Assembly (NCBI GenBank): GCA_026168455.1
Contig: CM047425.1
Coordinates: 22,336,648 to 22,400,647 of the forward strand
Origin: Theocolax elegans
Taxonomy: Eukaryota > Arthropoda > Insecta > Hymenoptera > Cerocephalidae
Direction: 5' to 3'
Length of the DNA stretch: 64,000 bases
Shown here: one piece after another, positions 12,294 to 24,945 of the stretch
Numbering within the stretch: the first letter of the stretch is position 1
How the letters are laid out: each line of letters starts with the position of its first letter
Notes under the pieces: generated by a model
Databases searched by the model: none
Told to the model about the DNA's origin: nothing
The model's input: the letters and a program-made list of their open reading frames with translations, nothing else
Program-made: the position numbers and the translations under genes

Positions 12294-12665
12294 GGTCTCT
12301 CGCTCTCGCGAATGACACGCGCACTCGCGAAAACTAAATCACCGAGCTGTCAGGAGCAGCCCGGTGAGCGAGGCTCGCGTCCCCGAGATGTTGCGATATC
12401 GCGTAGCCGGGCTTTTGCATGTGTAACCGTTCCCGATCGCGAAAATATAGCCGCGCCCTTACGTGTTTCCATCGATTTTGGCACTTTGAAAAGAGTCGGC
12501 CGATGCTTTTCCTTTTTCCTCCCTCCGTTTTGTCGATTGCAGCTCCCCGCGGCCGATGGCAAACTCATTTCTGACGTATAGATGTGCGCTTGTCACTTTA
12601 ATTGTTTTTCGAGGGTTCGCGTGTCGTTGAATGGAAAATCGAGACTCGAATGTCAAAAAATTCAT
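11975..12665. promoter_or_regulatory. CpG-rich island with dyad and CT microsatellite
   Basis: CpG-dense block. It holds the dyad CGTGTCA-A-TGACACG at 12213-12227, overlapping an E-box CACGTG at 12224-12229. A (CT)n tract follows at 12261-12293. The competing reading frames on both strands are compositional. It may be an enhancer or promoter. Confidence 0.35.
12261..12293. repeat. (CT)n microsatellite
   Basis: Near-pure CT dinucleotides with one TT interruption. Confidence 0.9.
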
Positions 12666-15600
12666 TGTTAACCTCGCGTGATGTACCTACTCACCTGTGC
12701 TAGACCGCTACAAAATGGGATTCTTCTTCTATTCGCAAGTGTTTATTTCGAGTCGAGTCGAGCCGAGTCGCGATACACCTGTGCACTCTACACATATATC
12801 CTTCCGGTTTTTCTTTCATTTCGAATTCACCGAAATTCGTTTCGTTCGTTTTAAACTCCACCAAGACCGGTCCCGGCATTTGTTCAAGTCGGAGATTAAA
12901 TCTGTTTAACTTTTTAATAAAATTCACTTAAGCCTATAAGCAGATTCCGTTTAATATTCGACACTCAACATTTTAAGCTTTTATTCAACTTTTTAAACTC
13001 ATTTTTATATGTACGACAATTTGCATTTGGATTATCTATATTACGTCTGCTACGTGAACATTAATGAATTGACGTTACTTTCATCGGATGAAATGTTTAC
13101 CTAAATTTAAATTAATTGCCTTCGTATAACGTATTCGCACAAATTTATAATTGTAATACTTAATGATGTCGAAACAGTCAACTGCACAAGTCCGATTTAT
13201 TAGTAAACTGCTAATAAAGTATATACAATACTTTTTTGTTAAAAAATGAATTATACCGAATATATACAGAGATTTTCTTGGTAAAAAAGAAGAAAATATA
13301 ATTTGCTACTGTAGGAGTTCCAAAATTTTATTTTTAGAAAGTTCGGTATAACGTGAAGTTTTGGGTATGTACGTGTGAAATGTGAACGCAGATGTGTATA
13401 CGTGTACGATCAGCATAACTTGAGAACCGACGAATACATCAATATATAACTTAACTCATTTTATTCAGATTTTCAATGTGTGGGATATCGTAGAATTTTT
13501 CAAGTTGATCGATTCTCTTTTGTGTACACTACCTTACATTTTTTGACTCTTCAATAGTCAATATTTTCGAAATTTTCATCAAAAATGCATTTATACTTTT
13601 TGCGGAAAATTTTAAAGGGCTATTTTATTTTTTATGTAAATATGATACAATTGAGATGGCTTGTTGATCAAAAAGTCATATTAACTAATAGTTTTGGTTA
13701 AAAGTCGTATGTAAAGAAACTTCGTATACTTAGACATTTACTGATCAGCTATATTAGGTGGAGATTTTAATTTATTAAATTATTAATTAACTTTAAATTT
13801 ATTTTTGTCAACATTGCTTTTCATTACACCCATATTATAAATAAACACAAATTTAAAAAATTAATGGATGTAATAGTGTAATTTTAATATGAAGAATTTA
13901 AATATAGAAAAGTTTAACTTTATCGTAATATTTTTATACATTTACAAAAATCTAAGGTATTATAAGGTATTAAGTTTATAGTAACCAATTATATATTGTT
14001 ATTGTGTACAATATTTTAAAAACTCACCAAACGCCTACACATTATTATGATTACGTCGTGCATTGAGTCTTCGGGACATATATATTTTATTATCGCACAA
14101 TGTCAATGTAGCTTTCTATATATATATATTTTTTTTTTCGACATACTTTTTAATTTAATACACTTTTGTACTTTAGTTAGTTGTATCCCGGTATTGTCAA
14201 TTCACAAAAGAATTCTATCAGCACGGTATTTTGAAATTGAAAGGTACCAACTAAATTCAATAATAGATACGTTTCTAAGTGAATCCCGAAGTTCTGGCTT
14301 TATCGGTAATTCGATTTTTACAAAACCTTTTTAACTGCCATATAATGGCTATGTTTCAAAAGCAGTCTCGGCTGAATTCGAGGAAATCATTTTTCTTTGT
14401 TTCATTTGTCAAATTTCAAAGTGTATTGTCATCGTCGTTGCCGTCGTCATATCGTGTACAAAATCTTTGGTTATTACATTTCGTAGACAAGTTAAAAACT
14501 AAAATGTAACTATGTGAATAATTAATGCATCTTACTGTTACCAATAATTTACAAATATTAAATTTTGTGCCGTTAACCTATAATTGCGCTTTAATTTTCT
14601 ATCAGCATCCGAAATTGGAAACAAATTTGATTAGGTTTACCGAGAAGTGAGGCAAGAAATTTGAAGATTAAGTTACATATATACCTACCTTCCAATTTTC
14701 TATAAGTTCTTGCTTAAATTCTCTGTAGCAATCAATATCCTTATTTTACACACCTACAAGATTTCCAACATTTTAAGTATTTTAACGTTATTTAAAGTAT
14801 ACAAAAAAATGTGTAAATCCGCTGACAATGATAAGTAACTGTTAATAATAACTGAAGACGACAATACTAATCTTTAATTGAACATTTTACATATAGGAGT
14901 AGATTAAAAATATTAATTTCCTCTTTGCCAAAGAATACGAGGGAATGTACAATTAAAGTTAATTAAGTAATATTTTAAACGTATATAGCATCGCATAGGA
15001 CAACACCCGCTACAGTGCGAGATATATCAAATTGTTATCAATATAATATGATAAATATATGTAATTCAAGATGATATGTCGATTATTATCGTATACTATT
15101 TAAAATTACACTTTTGAATTATTTCTTCTTGTTAAAATGTATATGTATTTCATCCAAAATGGTTGAAGTAAAACATAAATCATACGATAACACGTAAACT
15201 TATTTTGGAAAGAATATTCATTTGTTTAAACGGGTAGAAAAATAATATCTTTCGCAAAATTATTCACAGAGTGAAAATGTTGGATACGCACTGTATAATG
15301 TCATTTTTTACATAAACTGAACATTTGGATAATTGTTAGTAATTTGTTTTATCCGTGTAATAATAAATTTAAATTGGTAAAGTATTATCAAACCGCACGT
15401 GTGGAATATTATAAGAATAATTAAAACCTCCTTAATCATAAAGTAAAGATAAGTAATAACTTGTATAACCAAAAGCTCTGGGACACCAAAAACGTGTCAG
15501 GTGTCATCAGTAAAAATGTCAATGTTACTCGTTTAGTAAGTATACAAGTGAAAGTGCGGGTCAAGCGGCACGTAAGTATATAATGTATGTACATATATAT

Positions 15601-15675
15601 CCGTAAAATGACAAACAAAGGAAAAAAATATGAATAACCTCATCGACATTCCCGAAAACTGAGCCGTAAAACCCC
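12666..15675. other. AT-rich non-coding stretch
   Basis: Nothing beyond AT-rich spacer DNA was recognised. Frames up to 95 codons show no domain. Confidence 0.5.
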
Positions 15676-16230
15676 CGAAATCAGAGTTAAGCGAGAAGGA
15701 AAAAATAAACCAAGAAGAATACCAAGATATAGCGAAACCTCGAATAGTCTGTTAAGTTTGTGGTGAACAAGGCCGTGCGGCAAGTGTATATAGGTATAGA
15801 CCGATCAGTCACGCAACAACAGAGCCACACTACCACTAGCACGAGTACCAGCACCAGTACCAGCACCAGCAGCAACAGCAGACGACGAGTAACGCCCGAA
15901 GGCGCGAACTCGACTCTCACCCGGCACATCCTTGATCTTGACAGCCGTACCTCGGTACGTACACATTTTATAGGTGTGTGTGTGTGTGTGTGGAGCTACG
16001 GCACACGTAAACTCACTCGGTTACTTGGACTTGGAGGGACGATCGCGATAAGGACGAGGAAACACCGAGAGAAACGAGCCGAGGTATACCTACCACATTT
16101 ATGTACGGAGTGGATCCACGCAATGATAATAAAACGGGAGCCTGGGACGGACGTTTAGGCTCCCTGCTGAGTATTTCTTCCTTCTATTTTCCTAGCCTCG
16201 CGTTTCTTCGCGAACGTTTCATTACCGAAC
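15676..16230. promoter_or_regulatory. moderately GC-rich island with trinucleotide and GT repeats
   Basis: Contains an AGYACC/CAGCAC repeat (about 15835-15881) and a (GT)n tract (15974-15992). A plus-strand frame (15760-16158) encodes Thr-Ser repeats from the microsatellite, followed by unremarkable residues. It has no recognisable domain and was not accepted as a gene. Confidence 0.25.
15835..15881. repeat. (AGYACC)n / (CAGCAA)n degenerate repeat
   Basis: A six-base unit of the type ACCAGC or ACCAGT repeats with drift and ends in CAGCAGCAACAGCAG. Confidence 0.8.
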
Positions 16231-17815
16231 AACCGACTTTTCATTTTACTCGTTTTTTTTACACTACAAGATTTCAACCACCGAATAATAATTGTGCACA
16301 TGTGTGAACACATCGTTTTACTTGAATTTCATTGGAAACAAATGATTTACGACGCATTTTCAAACCGATTTAAAAATTGAAAACAGCTTACATATGCGTT
16401 ACATGTGTCACATAAAATATGTATGTACAGATTTTATTTATTTGTTGACGCTTTTTTTACACCGTATTTTTAATGGCATGTGAAAACTATGCAAACGAAT
16501 ATTAGAATTTTCTAGACAAATGTAAAAATAACAAAATTTTTTTAACAGTAAAAAAACGTTTTCCACGGCATATATTTAATAAATAATAATTAGAATGTTT
16601 GTTATTCTTTTGTTAGTAGTAAACGAACCTGCGCGTAACGCGGCGTATATTAAAAAAAATATTTGTGAGTTTACGAAAATTTTACGTAAGATCGTATATG
16701 TACTTACGGCGTGGAATATAAAAAAAAAAACTTAGTGGACACAGTCGATTGCGCAAATTTTAATAGTCGGTAATAAATACTCAATTTTTCCTTCTTCTCT
16801 TTTCCTTTTTAAATTTTCTTAATATTATTTAAATCGCGCAGCTAAATTATCGACGACCTGATTATTATTTGAAAAAAATAACTAATTACATATTTACACG
16901 TAAAATCTACATAATAATTTATGCAATCGTAAAAAAATTAGCGATTTTACAAAAATTTTACGCAAGAATTGTGTAAAGTGAAAATACGTATACGAGTAGT
17001 CACGCGACGTTTAATAGCTTGTAAGTAACGCGCGCGCGCGCTCGTACACACGCGTATAAGTAATACAAAAGTTAAAAATGAAAAAAGTTTCTTCTTTAAA
17101 ATTCAAATGGATTTTGAAAAATTGCAAAATATTGTTTACGCAATGTTTGTAAAAGGTCTAATTTATTGTCGTTGTTTCCATTATCATTAAACAAAGGGGA
17201 ATAAAGCCTTTCTATTAAACAGTAAATATTAAGTGATAAACATAGTAGCGTAGTAGCAATAGACAAAAAACGAACGGACTAAGCATTTTAAATGTTAAAT
17301 GCTCACCTTTTTCATTCATCGAATGTCTATAACTAGAAATTTATGTGTACTTAAAAATAAAAGATTTTTCCTATAGTTAAAACATTTTTTTGTTAAGTAT
17401 TATCCTTAAATAATTTTTATTAATGCATTAGATTAAATATTAAATACCGGCTTAATGTATTCGTAATGTGTCATGTACTTATTACAATATATGAATATTC
17501 CATCTTACGTGCTTTTTATTATTCCATAATGAGAATAATTTATATCTTGTTACCAATGTTTATTATCTACAGGTCGGCATAATTTTTTTACAACCATACG
17601 CGTGAGTATATCGAGGATCAAATAATTTCGTGAAAGACCAATCGATCAAAGCAAGTTTTTCAAAAGTTTTAATGAAACTACATTATTATTAAAAAGCATA
17701 TTTTGATAAAAAAAATAAATATTCAAAAAATCGCATTTTAGATTATAATTTTTTTTCCAAGATCCATTTCGAGAAATGTTGTAAAAGTTTTTATAATATA
17801 TAGATATTATTATGT
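16231..17815. other. AT-rich non-coding stretch
   Basis: AT-rich spacer. A 13-bp (CG)n run at 17029-17041, flanked by further alternating purine-pyrimidine steps, is unusual in this context. Confidence 0.5.
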
Positions 17816-18665
17816 TCTATTACCGCGAATTTTTTCAACCCATTTGACCGATAGATTCAGAAATATAACCAATTAAAAATTGTATCTGAAAATATATAAT
17901 GCTCAATAACTTCGCTAATTATAAATCTTTTAAGCTGAAAATATATAGGTGTCATTATTGCCGTAAAGACTACCTTTTTCATAATTTCAAGTAGAGTGAT
18001 AGCTTTTTCGCCGAAATACGTTGGAAATAGAAAATCAATTTTGTCAGTTTTTATTTTTTTTATCAAAAACTAATGCAATAATGATGAATACAACATATAT
18101 TTATTATTAATTTTTATCGCCATGATTTTTTTCAGCTCATTTAACAGATTAGTTTCAGAGATATAACAGTTTGAAAAAAAAACAATTTCTTTTGAATAAC
18201 TTAAAAATTTATAGAAATAATTTGAAAAACCCGACTTGAAAATCCTGACGAAGAAAGAATTTTCTTCACAATATCTTTAGTAGAAATCAAAGCATTTATG
18301 AAACTTTTTTTGGGCCAAAAACTAGCCGTTCAACCAAAAATGACCAATAAATCAGTAATTAATGTTCAGATAACGATTTCAATTAAGTTCTGAATGATCA
18401 ATTTTTAATAAAGATATTTGTATCGATTGATGTACAAAAATTTTAATTTTTTTAAAATCGAAAATTAGTTAAGTAAAAGCGAATTAATATTCAAAAACGA
18501 ATTTTTTATCTCGAATTTAAAAAAAAGAAACATGCCTAACACGCTACATGCTCAAACCCGGCGATATTGACCGAGCGGTTTCAGAAATACAGCGGTATAC
18601 GTACAAACATACACGCATACATAGATATACGGACATTTCCTAAAAGCAACATCTCAAAACATACT
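17816..18665. mobile_element. possible decayed transposon edge
   Basis: Phrases of the same type recur: GATTCAGAAATATAACC near 17850, TTTCAGAGATATAACAG near 18150, and GGTTTCAGAAATACAGCG near 18580. Each follows a CATTT-(A/G)AC or GACCGAGCG-like segment. The last is followed by a CATACA-type run (18605-18640). Internally degenerate repeats with such a CATAC tail resemble the termini of old insect DNA transposons. No transposase fragment is visible and the family is not recognised. Confidence 0.3.
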
Positions 18666-18825
18666 TGTAACATGTTTTTAACAAATCATAAACTCTGCGA
18701 GGAGCAAAAGAAAATTTAAGAATATATATTATACGAAAATAAGATAGGAATTAAAAAAATGGTTGAAGAGATAATTAAAAAATGGATAAAATATTTAGTT
18801 ATTAAAAAACAGTTTGTCGTAGCTG
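18666..18825. other. AT-rich spacer
   Basis: Nothing distinct. Confidence 0.4.
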
Positions 18826-19420
18826 TCATCGATAAATTTGATGAAATTCTCGAGCGAAGTAAGGTCAAATCGAACGAAAAAAAGAATACTTGATCGGTTC
18901 GATCGGTTTCCATTTTTGGGTATAGATCATACTGCCGGGATTCCAGTGAGAGAGAATCGGGCAAAAATGAGGTTAGAGTACTACCTTGAACCCAGGAAGA
19001 ACGAGAGCGACGAAATTCACATGCGCGACACCGGTTACCGCCCGGCGAGCGAGACAGCAACACAAACAAGGAGGTCTCTCCTGCTCTGGTGCGAACGTCA
19101 CGCACGCAAAGCCCCTCGCACGCTCTTCTCCTCTCCCTCGGTCTTTTAATCTTTAAGGTCGTGGTTGACATCAACGACTGGATCCGACGGAAGTACGAGT
19201 AAGACGTATACGGTGGTTGCGAGCGGTGCTGTCGTGACTCGAGTCGGTTCGCTCGACCCCTTTTACGCTTCGCTCTCTTGTCGGTGTATAGACACATCTA
19301 TCTCTCCCGTATATTGTCTTTCTCGTGAGCGCGGTGAGGAGTTTCTTGATTCCTCTTTCTCGCGGGGTGAGCGCTTGAGATATTGCTTCGTTGCCGATTT
19401 GACCCTTGGGACACTCGAAA
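18826..19420. promoter_or_regulatory. CpG-rich island
   Basis: CpG-rich block, GC-rich around 19020-19380, ending in CT-rich DNA. A 193-codon minus-strand frame (18716-19297) covers it, but it starts Arg-rich, ends Phe/Ile-rich and has no domain. It follows local composition and was not annotated as coding. Confidence 0.3.
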
Positions 19421-19820
19421 TACCCGTTTATTGTATTGTTTATTTCTTTAATCCTACAATATTTACTTTAATTTTATCAATATTATTCGATGTAAATTGT
19501 TAAGAAAAATTAGTCGCTTGACAATTGACCAGAAACCGTTGTATATGGATAAAAACGGTAATAAATAATGAAAGTAAATATTAACTGTACTATTTAACAA
19601 TTCGTGCCCAAGTTATCAATTGTTTTTGATAACACAATAAACGGCAAAATAGTTTAAAAGTGCTTGTTGACGAACACAAAATGAAGAAAAGTACGGGTAA
19701 TAGAGATATTATAGTAAATAAGTAATTAGTGGAAACGAATATTTAGCGAAACAAATGAAGAGTAAAAGTAAAACGAAGTAATGAACGAGCGGTAAATCGG
19801 TTGAAACATCGGGGAAGCAA
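19421..19820. other. AT-rich spacer
   Basis: No structure recognised. Confidence 0.4.
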
Positions 19821-20565
19821 ATGTTCTTGTCAAACTTTTCGTTGTAACGGGGAAAGAAGTTTCGAAGTAAAAGAGAAGCAGCTGCAGGAGCGGCGGCGGG
19901 TGAAACTATCCAGTGTAAAATCGAAAAGGTTAAAGTCGCGGTAACTTGTGAAAGCGACGGTACTCGGGGAAGTAAACGAGGAGCATAAAAGAGAAGGGAG
20001 AAAAAAGGGGCACGGGACACGGGGCACCACGAAAATCCATCGACGACACTGCCTCGATTCCTACCATGCCTCGTCTTTCCCCTCGATATATCCCCACTCG
20101 TTTCACCTCCTCGGGAATTCGCTCTGTTATATATTAAATTTTTTTTACTGCCAAGATATTGATTGTTGCTTTTTATTAATGGTACATTAAAGTGGCGCCG
20201 CGCCGCCGACGAGTGGGGTGCAACTCGCGAGGATAAGCCGGCGCTGCTGAACAGAGAGAGAGAGGGACGAGGATACACCCAAACGAGAGAGGGAGAGAGA
20301 GAGCGCGCGAGAGAGAAGCCGATGGAGGGAGGACGAAAAAAAGTTGAAGAAAAATTAGACGCCCGGTAGGAGAAGGAGAGAAAACGAGGAAAACCGACAG
20401 AGACGAAACGAGAGAGGGTAGACCGAACGTACAGAGATACCTCTCGCACGGATCCTGGCCACGGAGGGAGAGTGAGAAAAGAAAAGAGTCCAAGAAAATT
20501 AGGGAGAGTGGTAACGAAAGGTGGGAGGAGACGAAATGACGGGGTATAGGCATCCGCCTTGGCTG
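19821..20565. promoter_or_regulatory. purine-rich island
   Basis: The plus strand is markedly purine-rich, especially 19960-20020 and 20240-20530, with a CpG-dense centre at 20190-20245. Minus-strand frames of 246 and 125 codons are Ser/Leu/Pro/Phe strings read from polypyrimidine DNA and were rejected as genes. Confidence 0.3.
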
Positions 20566-20985
20566 TGTAATGGAATATATAAGATTTAGGGTGTGAGTAG
20601 CCTTACCGAGAGATGGTTTCCTACCGACTAGACCAAAAAATTGCTTCTACCCTCCGATGCAAAATTTTTCGTACTTGAAAGTCAAAGTATCCGTATCGAT
20701 TCAACAAGGTTTAGATTTACTAATCGTAAAGTTAATTATATAGAGACAATTATATTAAAAGATTGTGAAAAGGATTTGACTTACCAACGTAAAAGGCTCG
20801 AATTAAAAATAGTCAATTTAGGAGGAACCGGTGAACAATCTAAGGTAGACAAAATTTTATAATACTAAGAGAGTAAACGAGAAGAAAAAACTATAAAAAT
20901 TGGAATAGCGGCTGGGTTGTGACGCATCGAGTATCCAGAATAATTAACGCAAGCGTAGAAAAATCGAAGGTGGAATAAACCGTTG
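20566..20985. other. mixed-composition spacer
   Basis: Lies between two purine-rich islands. A 73-codon plus-strand frame has no recognisable domain. Confidence 0.35.
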
Positions 20986-21387
20986 CACGGGAAGACGAAG
21001 TCATATTCAGAAAAAGAAGGATGGTTCGCGAAGTATTGAGGGTCGGGGGTAGAAACGGCTGCGAGATACGGAGGGGTTCACCAGCGAAAAGTGGGAAGAA
21101 ACCAAAGAAAAAAGGAACCCGAAAGGAGTAGGTATATACGTGGATACGTAGACGCGAGAGGGGACGAGCAGCGGCCGCGAAAACCGTTGTAGGGGAGCGA
21201 AGCGAGGAGGAAGCGAAACTTCGGGGCGCGAAGTTTCGCAAAAAGAAGACCGGCGTACGAAGATTGATTGACCAAGCCGGGGAGAACTCGCACAAAGAAT
21301 TTGGACGTGTATGGGCGAGGAGGGAGAGGAGCGGTGAGGGGGAAGGAGGGGGTTGTGGCAGAGGAGAGAAAAGGATAGGGGGACCGG

Positions 21388-21421
<34 letters not shown>

Positions 21422-21690
21422 GGAGGAGGGTCGGCGAGGAGGATGAATGCGAGCACTTTTCGCACAGAGCGTCTTGCAATACAAGCCTTTTGTTTTCGCG
21501 ATATCGTTATCCCCACCCGAACGTAGGCAGTTTGTCATGTGGAACCGGGTTGCTGCCCACCCTTTGCGCTTTCCCCGTGGCAGTGCGCCCCCTTCGCAGT
21601 ACACTGCACGCTTTGCGGCCGCGGAACCAACGAAATACTTGGAGCTGCGACCTTAACGTACCCTACCTATCTTCGTTTTGGACTTGACTT
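20986..21690. promoter_or_regulatory. purine-rich, CpG-rich island with (GA)n
   Basis: Continues the plus-strand purine bias up to a (GA)n tract at 21390-21419. It then becomes CpG-rich without purine bias at 21440-21660. Overlapping frames on both strands (up to 237 codons) are low-complexity. Confidence 0.3.
21390..21419. repeat. (GA)n microsatellite
   Basis: About fourteen GA units inside a longer purine tract. Confidence 0.9.
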
Positions 21691-22256
21691 GAACAAAATA
21701 TTCGAGACGCGATCTCACGAGTTAGGAATACCTAGTTTACGCTACGTGTAAGCTTACTGCTCGAAAATTTTAGAACGCTTCTTTTATTTCCGTTATTAAT
21801 AAAAATGTATGCAAGACGTAATGTGTAGACAGGCTTAGGTGGACCTTTAGGTGTCTTTCCCGAAAATTATTAAAAATTGCGTCTACTTTGAATTTAAGTT
21901 GTAATTTATAATCATCGTGGAATTACCCCAAATAATCGTTCAAAAGTTGTAACAGCGATGGTAATGTGATATAATAATAACATATAGTATTTTAAAGTTT
22001 GTCACAGTATTCAATTGCAATTACCATCACCTTTATTGATGGTAAACGTCTATTATTTTTTTGTAAATATATAATTTTATTTGACTTGCGTTATAGACAT
22101 CCAAATAAGTAGTCACAATAATCCAAATTTAAATACTCATCGTGTATAATATTATCGAGTTAGGAGATTCCAGTTTGTATATACATATATGTATATATAT
22201 TTGAACATATATTATATCAGATAGGTACAGTTCGATGTAATTTCCTAAATTTTCGT

Positions 22257-22290
<34 letters not shown>

Positions 22291-22425
22291 TGCGGTTTTT
22301 ATTCCAAAGTAAATTTGTGGTGCACTATCAAAATTATTTTGGGAATAACTTGGCCGAGGTTATACCTGGTTGAGCTTCAAGCTGCCCAAAGAAAACATGG
22401 AGCTTCGTCTAGGTGTATATAGAGA
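21691..22425. other. AT-rich spacer with (GA)n tract
   Basis: Apart from a (GA)n microsatellite at 22258-22291 and a TATA/CATATATG-rich palindromic patch near 22178-22215, nothing is recognised. Confidence 0.45.
22258..22291. repeat. (GA)n microsatellite
   Basis: GA repeat with one AA interruption. Confidence 0.9.
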
Positions 22426-23210
22426 CCAGCATTCTCTTTGACATTTTCGCGAGAGCTCGAGTTAAGGCCAGTGCGCTCCAACTTCTTGGGCGGAATCCAT
22501 CTTCCGAGAGGAAAAGAGCGAGTGAGGGAGACGGGCAGAGAGGGAGTAACTTTTTTTTCACCCTCTCGTTTTTTGTTTAGCTTCTCTTCTCTGCCGGCTT
22601 CACTTTTTCCGACCCCCGACCGGCTACCGTAGAGAGGAGAGGAAAAAAATGTGCGGAGCGAGCGAGAGAGGAAGAGGCAATGCGGGTAAAAAAGGTGCAG
22701 ATCGATGCCGCGTCTGTCTCGAGCGAAATTTCATTTCCGCGAGATTTCCTCGACTCTCCCTCTCTTCCTCTCTATCTCCCTCTATCTCCCTCTCACTCCT
22801 TCTCTCTCTCTACCTCTCTCTCGTGCGCGCACGTATATTCGTTCTTTTGCTTTTGCCTTCGCGAAAGAGTGTAAGTGAGAGACAGAGGGAGAAACAGCGT
22901 GGAACGTGGGAAGGAGAAGAGAGGGTTCGGGGAGTCGACGCGAGCTCGACGATGCGTCATCGGATTTTGAGAATTTTCCGAGAGGGGAGACCCCGGCGAC
23001 ACAGCGCCTCAAATTTTTTGCAGCCCTGCTCTTTCCTTCTATACACCAGCTGTATAAGCCTCGTACAAATATGCTCCTCACCCCTCTGCGCCAGCCTTAC
23101 CTTTCTCGACCCTACCCCCTCCCCTCCCTTCTCCACAACCCCTTTCCTACCACCCACCTCACCACACCTTTCACCCTTTATCGCCAACTTTTTCTCCATT
23201 AATGACTTTT
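22426..23210. promoter_or_regulatory. CT-rich, CpG-containing island
   Basis: Pyrimidine-rich DNA (22755-22825, 23070-23190) alternates with GA- and CpG-rich DNA (22865-22985). Frames in all phases, up to 197 codons, are Ser/Leu/Pro-rich and mutually shadowing. No exon is identifiable. Confidence 0.3.
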
Positions 23211-24945
23211 TTACACCAAATCCATTAATTTTCATTATTTAAAATGTTAAAATTGTTAAAATGTCTCTAGCTATATGCAAAATGACAGATAGCATAATTG
23301 TATCGTTTTGTTAAAATGTTTCATCTATTCGAATAATATTTTATTTCAATTTAAATTCCAAAGTTACTTTATATAGAATATGATGCTGTAAACTCAGGCG
23401 ACATTTTTTCATATTTGAATACGGTATTCTGAATGTTATTATTGATATTGAGAATATTTTCGTATTTTCAAACTCGGTACATTCAAATTGCAAAGATACA
23501 CAACTTTTAATACTTTTATATTATTACAATAATGATGCTTACTAAAACTTTTCTTTTCAATCCATATATTTAATTATACGTACAGTACAATAAAATAAAT
23601 ATATAAACCATTTTCTTTTATAGAATCGCATTTATTACGAGTGAAATAAAAATAAAATTTTTACTATAATACAATTTTTCGAATACTCAATGACGATAAA
23701 TTGTATTTATTTCCTGTTGAATAAAATGAATATGCATATATATATTTATAAAATGATATCCGATAAAGAATTGGATGAGAAAAGGATTCGAAAAATTTTT
23801 TCCGCGCATTAATCAAAATCAAATTAATTTTTATCCAGAGTACAAACAAAAAAATAAACTTTTCATTTCCGATTCTTGAAAGGTATATATTAAAAATTGC
23901 GTTGTTCGGTGTGTGTTTCGATGGAACTGGAAAGCGAGCATAAATCGCTCGAATTCGCTTTCGAGTACTTCGAAATATATATGAATATATATATATTTTG
24001 AAATTTTTTACCGCCGCAAAAAATCTAACGCTCGCGAAAAGTGCCAAACAATGGTCCGCGAGGTCCGACGAGCCGTCCGATTTGCATTCTGTCTATTTTT
24101 TCCTCGATTAATTGTTTTTTTTTTTCGAAAAAAACTTCATCTCATCCCACTTGAAATCCAATACTTGACGCGGCTGCACGCAAAAATTTATCTCCGTGAA
24201 AATATTAAAAATATTAATGAAACCTCTACAAAATAAATTCTATACCAATGTAATTTAAAATGTATATCTTATTTAAATATAATATAATATAATATCATTT
24301 ATATATTATGTAAAAAATTTTGAACAATATGAATAGTTAATAAGCGTAATATCTCTCAAATAAATGTATTTAAAACATTCGTTTTACGAAGAGAATATTA
24401 AATTAATACACCTTTAAGATTTGTTTATAAGTAATTTTCTATGAATAAGTGACAATTCGAGTAATGTAATCGTAATTAATGAATTATTAAGATAAAACGA
24501 TTAAGATTTGTGCACTAATAGAAAGCAACAAATGAATATACATTAACTATTAATATACCATGTAAAACACCCATAATATAAAAATGTCTTATGTACGAAA
24601 AATAGACGGTAAATCAATAGTTAATGTACATATTTATTCGTCGTAAATGCTCCTTTTTATCAGTGTATTTCATTAAATAAAATTCATACAATTTGACACA
24701 CTTCTGATTAATTAAGTAAATATTGATTATTATTTATTTTCATTCGTTTCCAATATAGTTAAGTGAACGACTAATTATAAGTGTATATACTCGAAATAAA
24801 TATTACATATTTTCTCGGTAATCGCATGTGAAGTATCAATAGCGAATAAACAAAAAGCAAAAAAGCTAAGTTAAATAAAAAGTACCAATTTACTTTTGCC
24901 AAAGTTTGAAAAGTTGATAATTGTACTTTTTGTAGTTTTTAAACG
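23211..24945. other. AT-rich non-coding stretch
   Basis: Very AT-rich. It includes a weak hairpin: arms 24531-24553 and 24616-24638, nearly complementary, around a ~60-nt loop. Confidence 0.45.

Noticed and set aside
15760..16158. 132-codon frame with Thr-Ser repeats
   Set aside because: The repeat is microsatellite-derived and the rest has no recognisable domain, ribosomal or splice context.
18716..20449. Long frames of 193 codons (18716-19297, minus) and 246 codons (19709-20449, minus)
   Set aside because: They lie over CpG/polypurine islands, are Ser/Arg/Leu/Phe-rich with no domain, and overlap equally open frames in other phases.
20891..23242. Overlapping frames up to 237 codons in the 21-kb and 22.6-kb islands
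   Set aside because: Stop-poor only because of GA/CT composition. Residues are Ser/Leu/Pro strings mirrored by Arg/Glu strings on the other strand.
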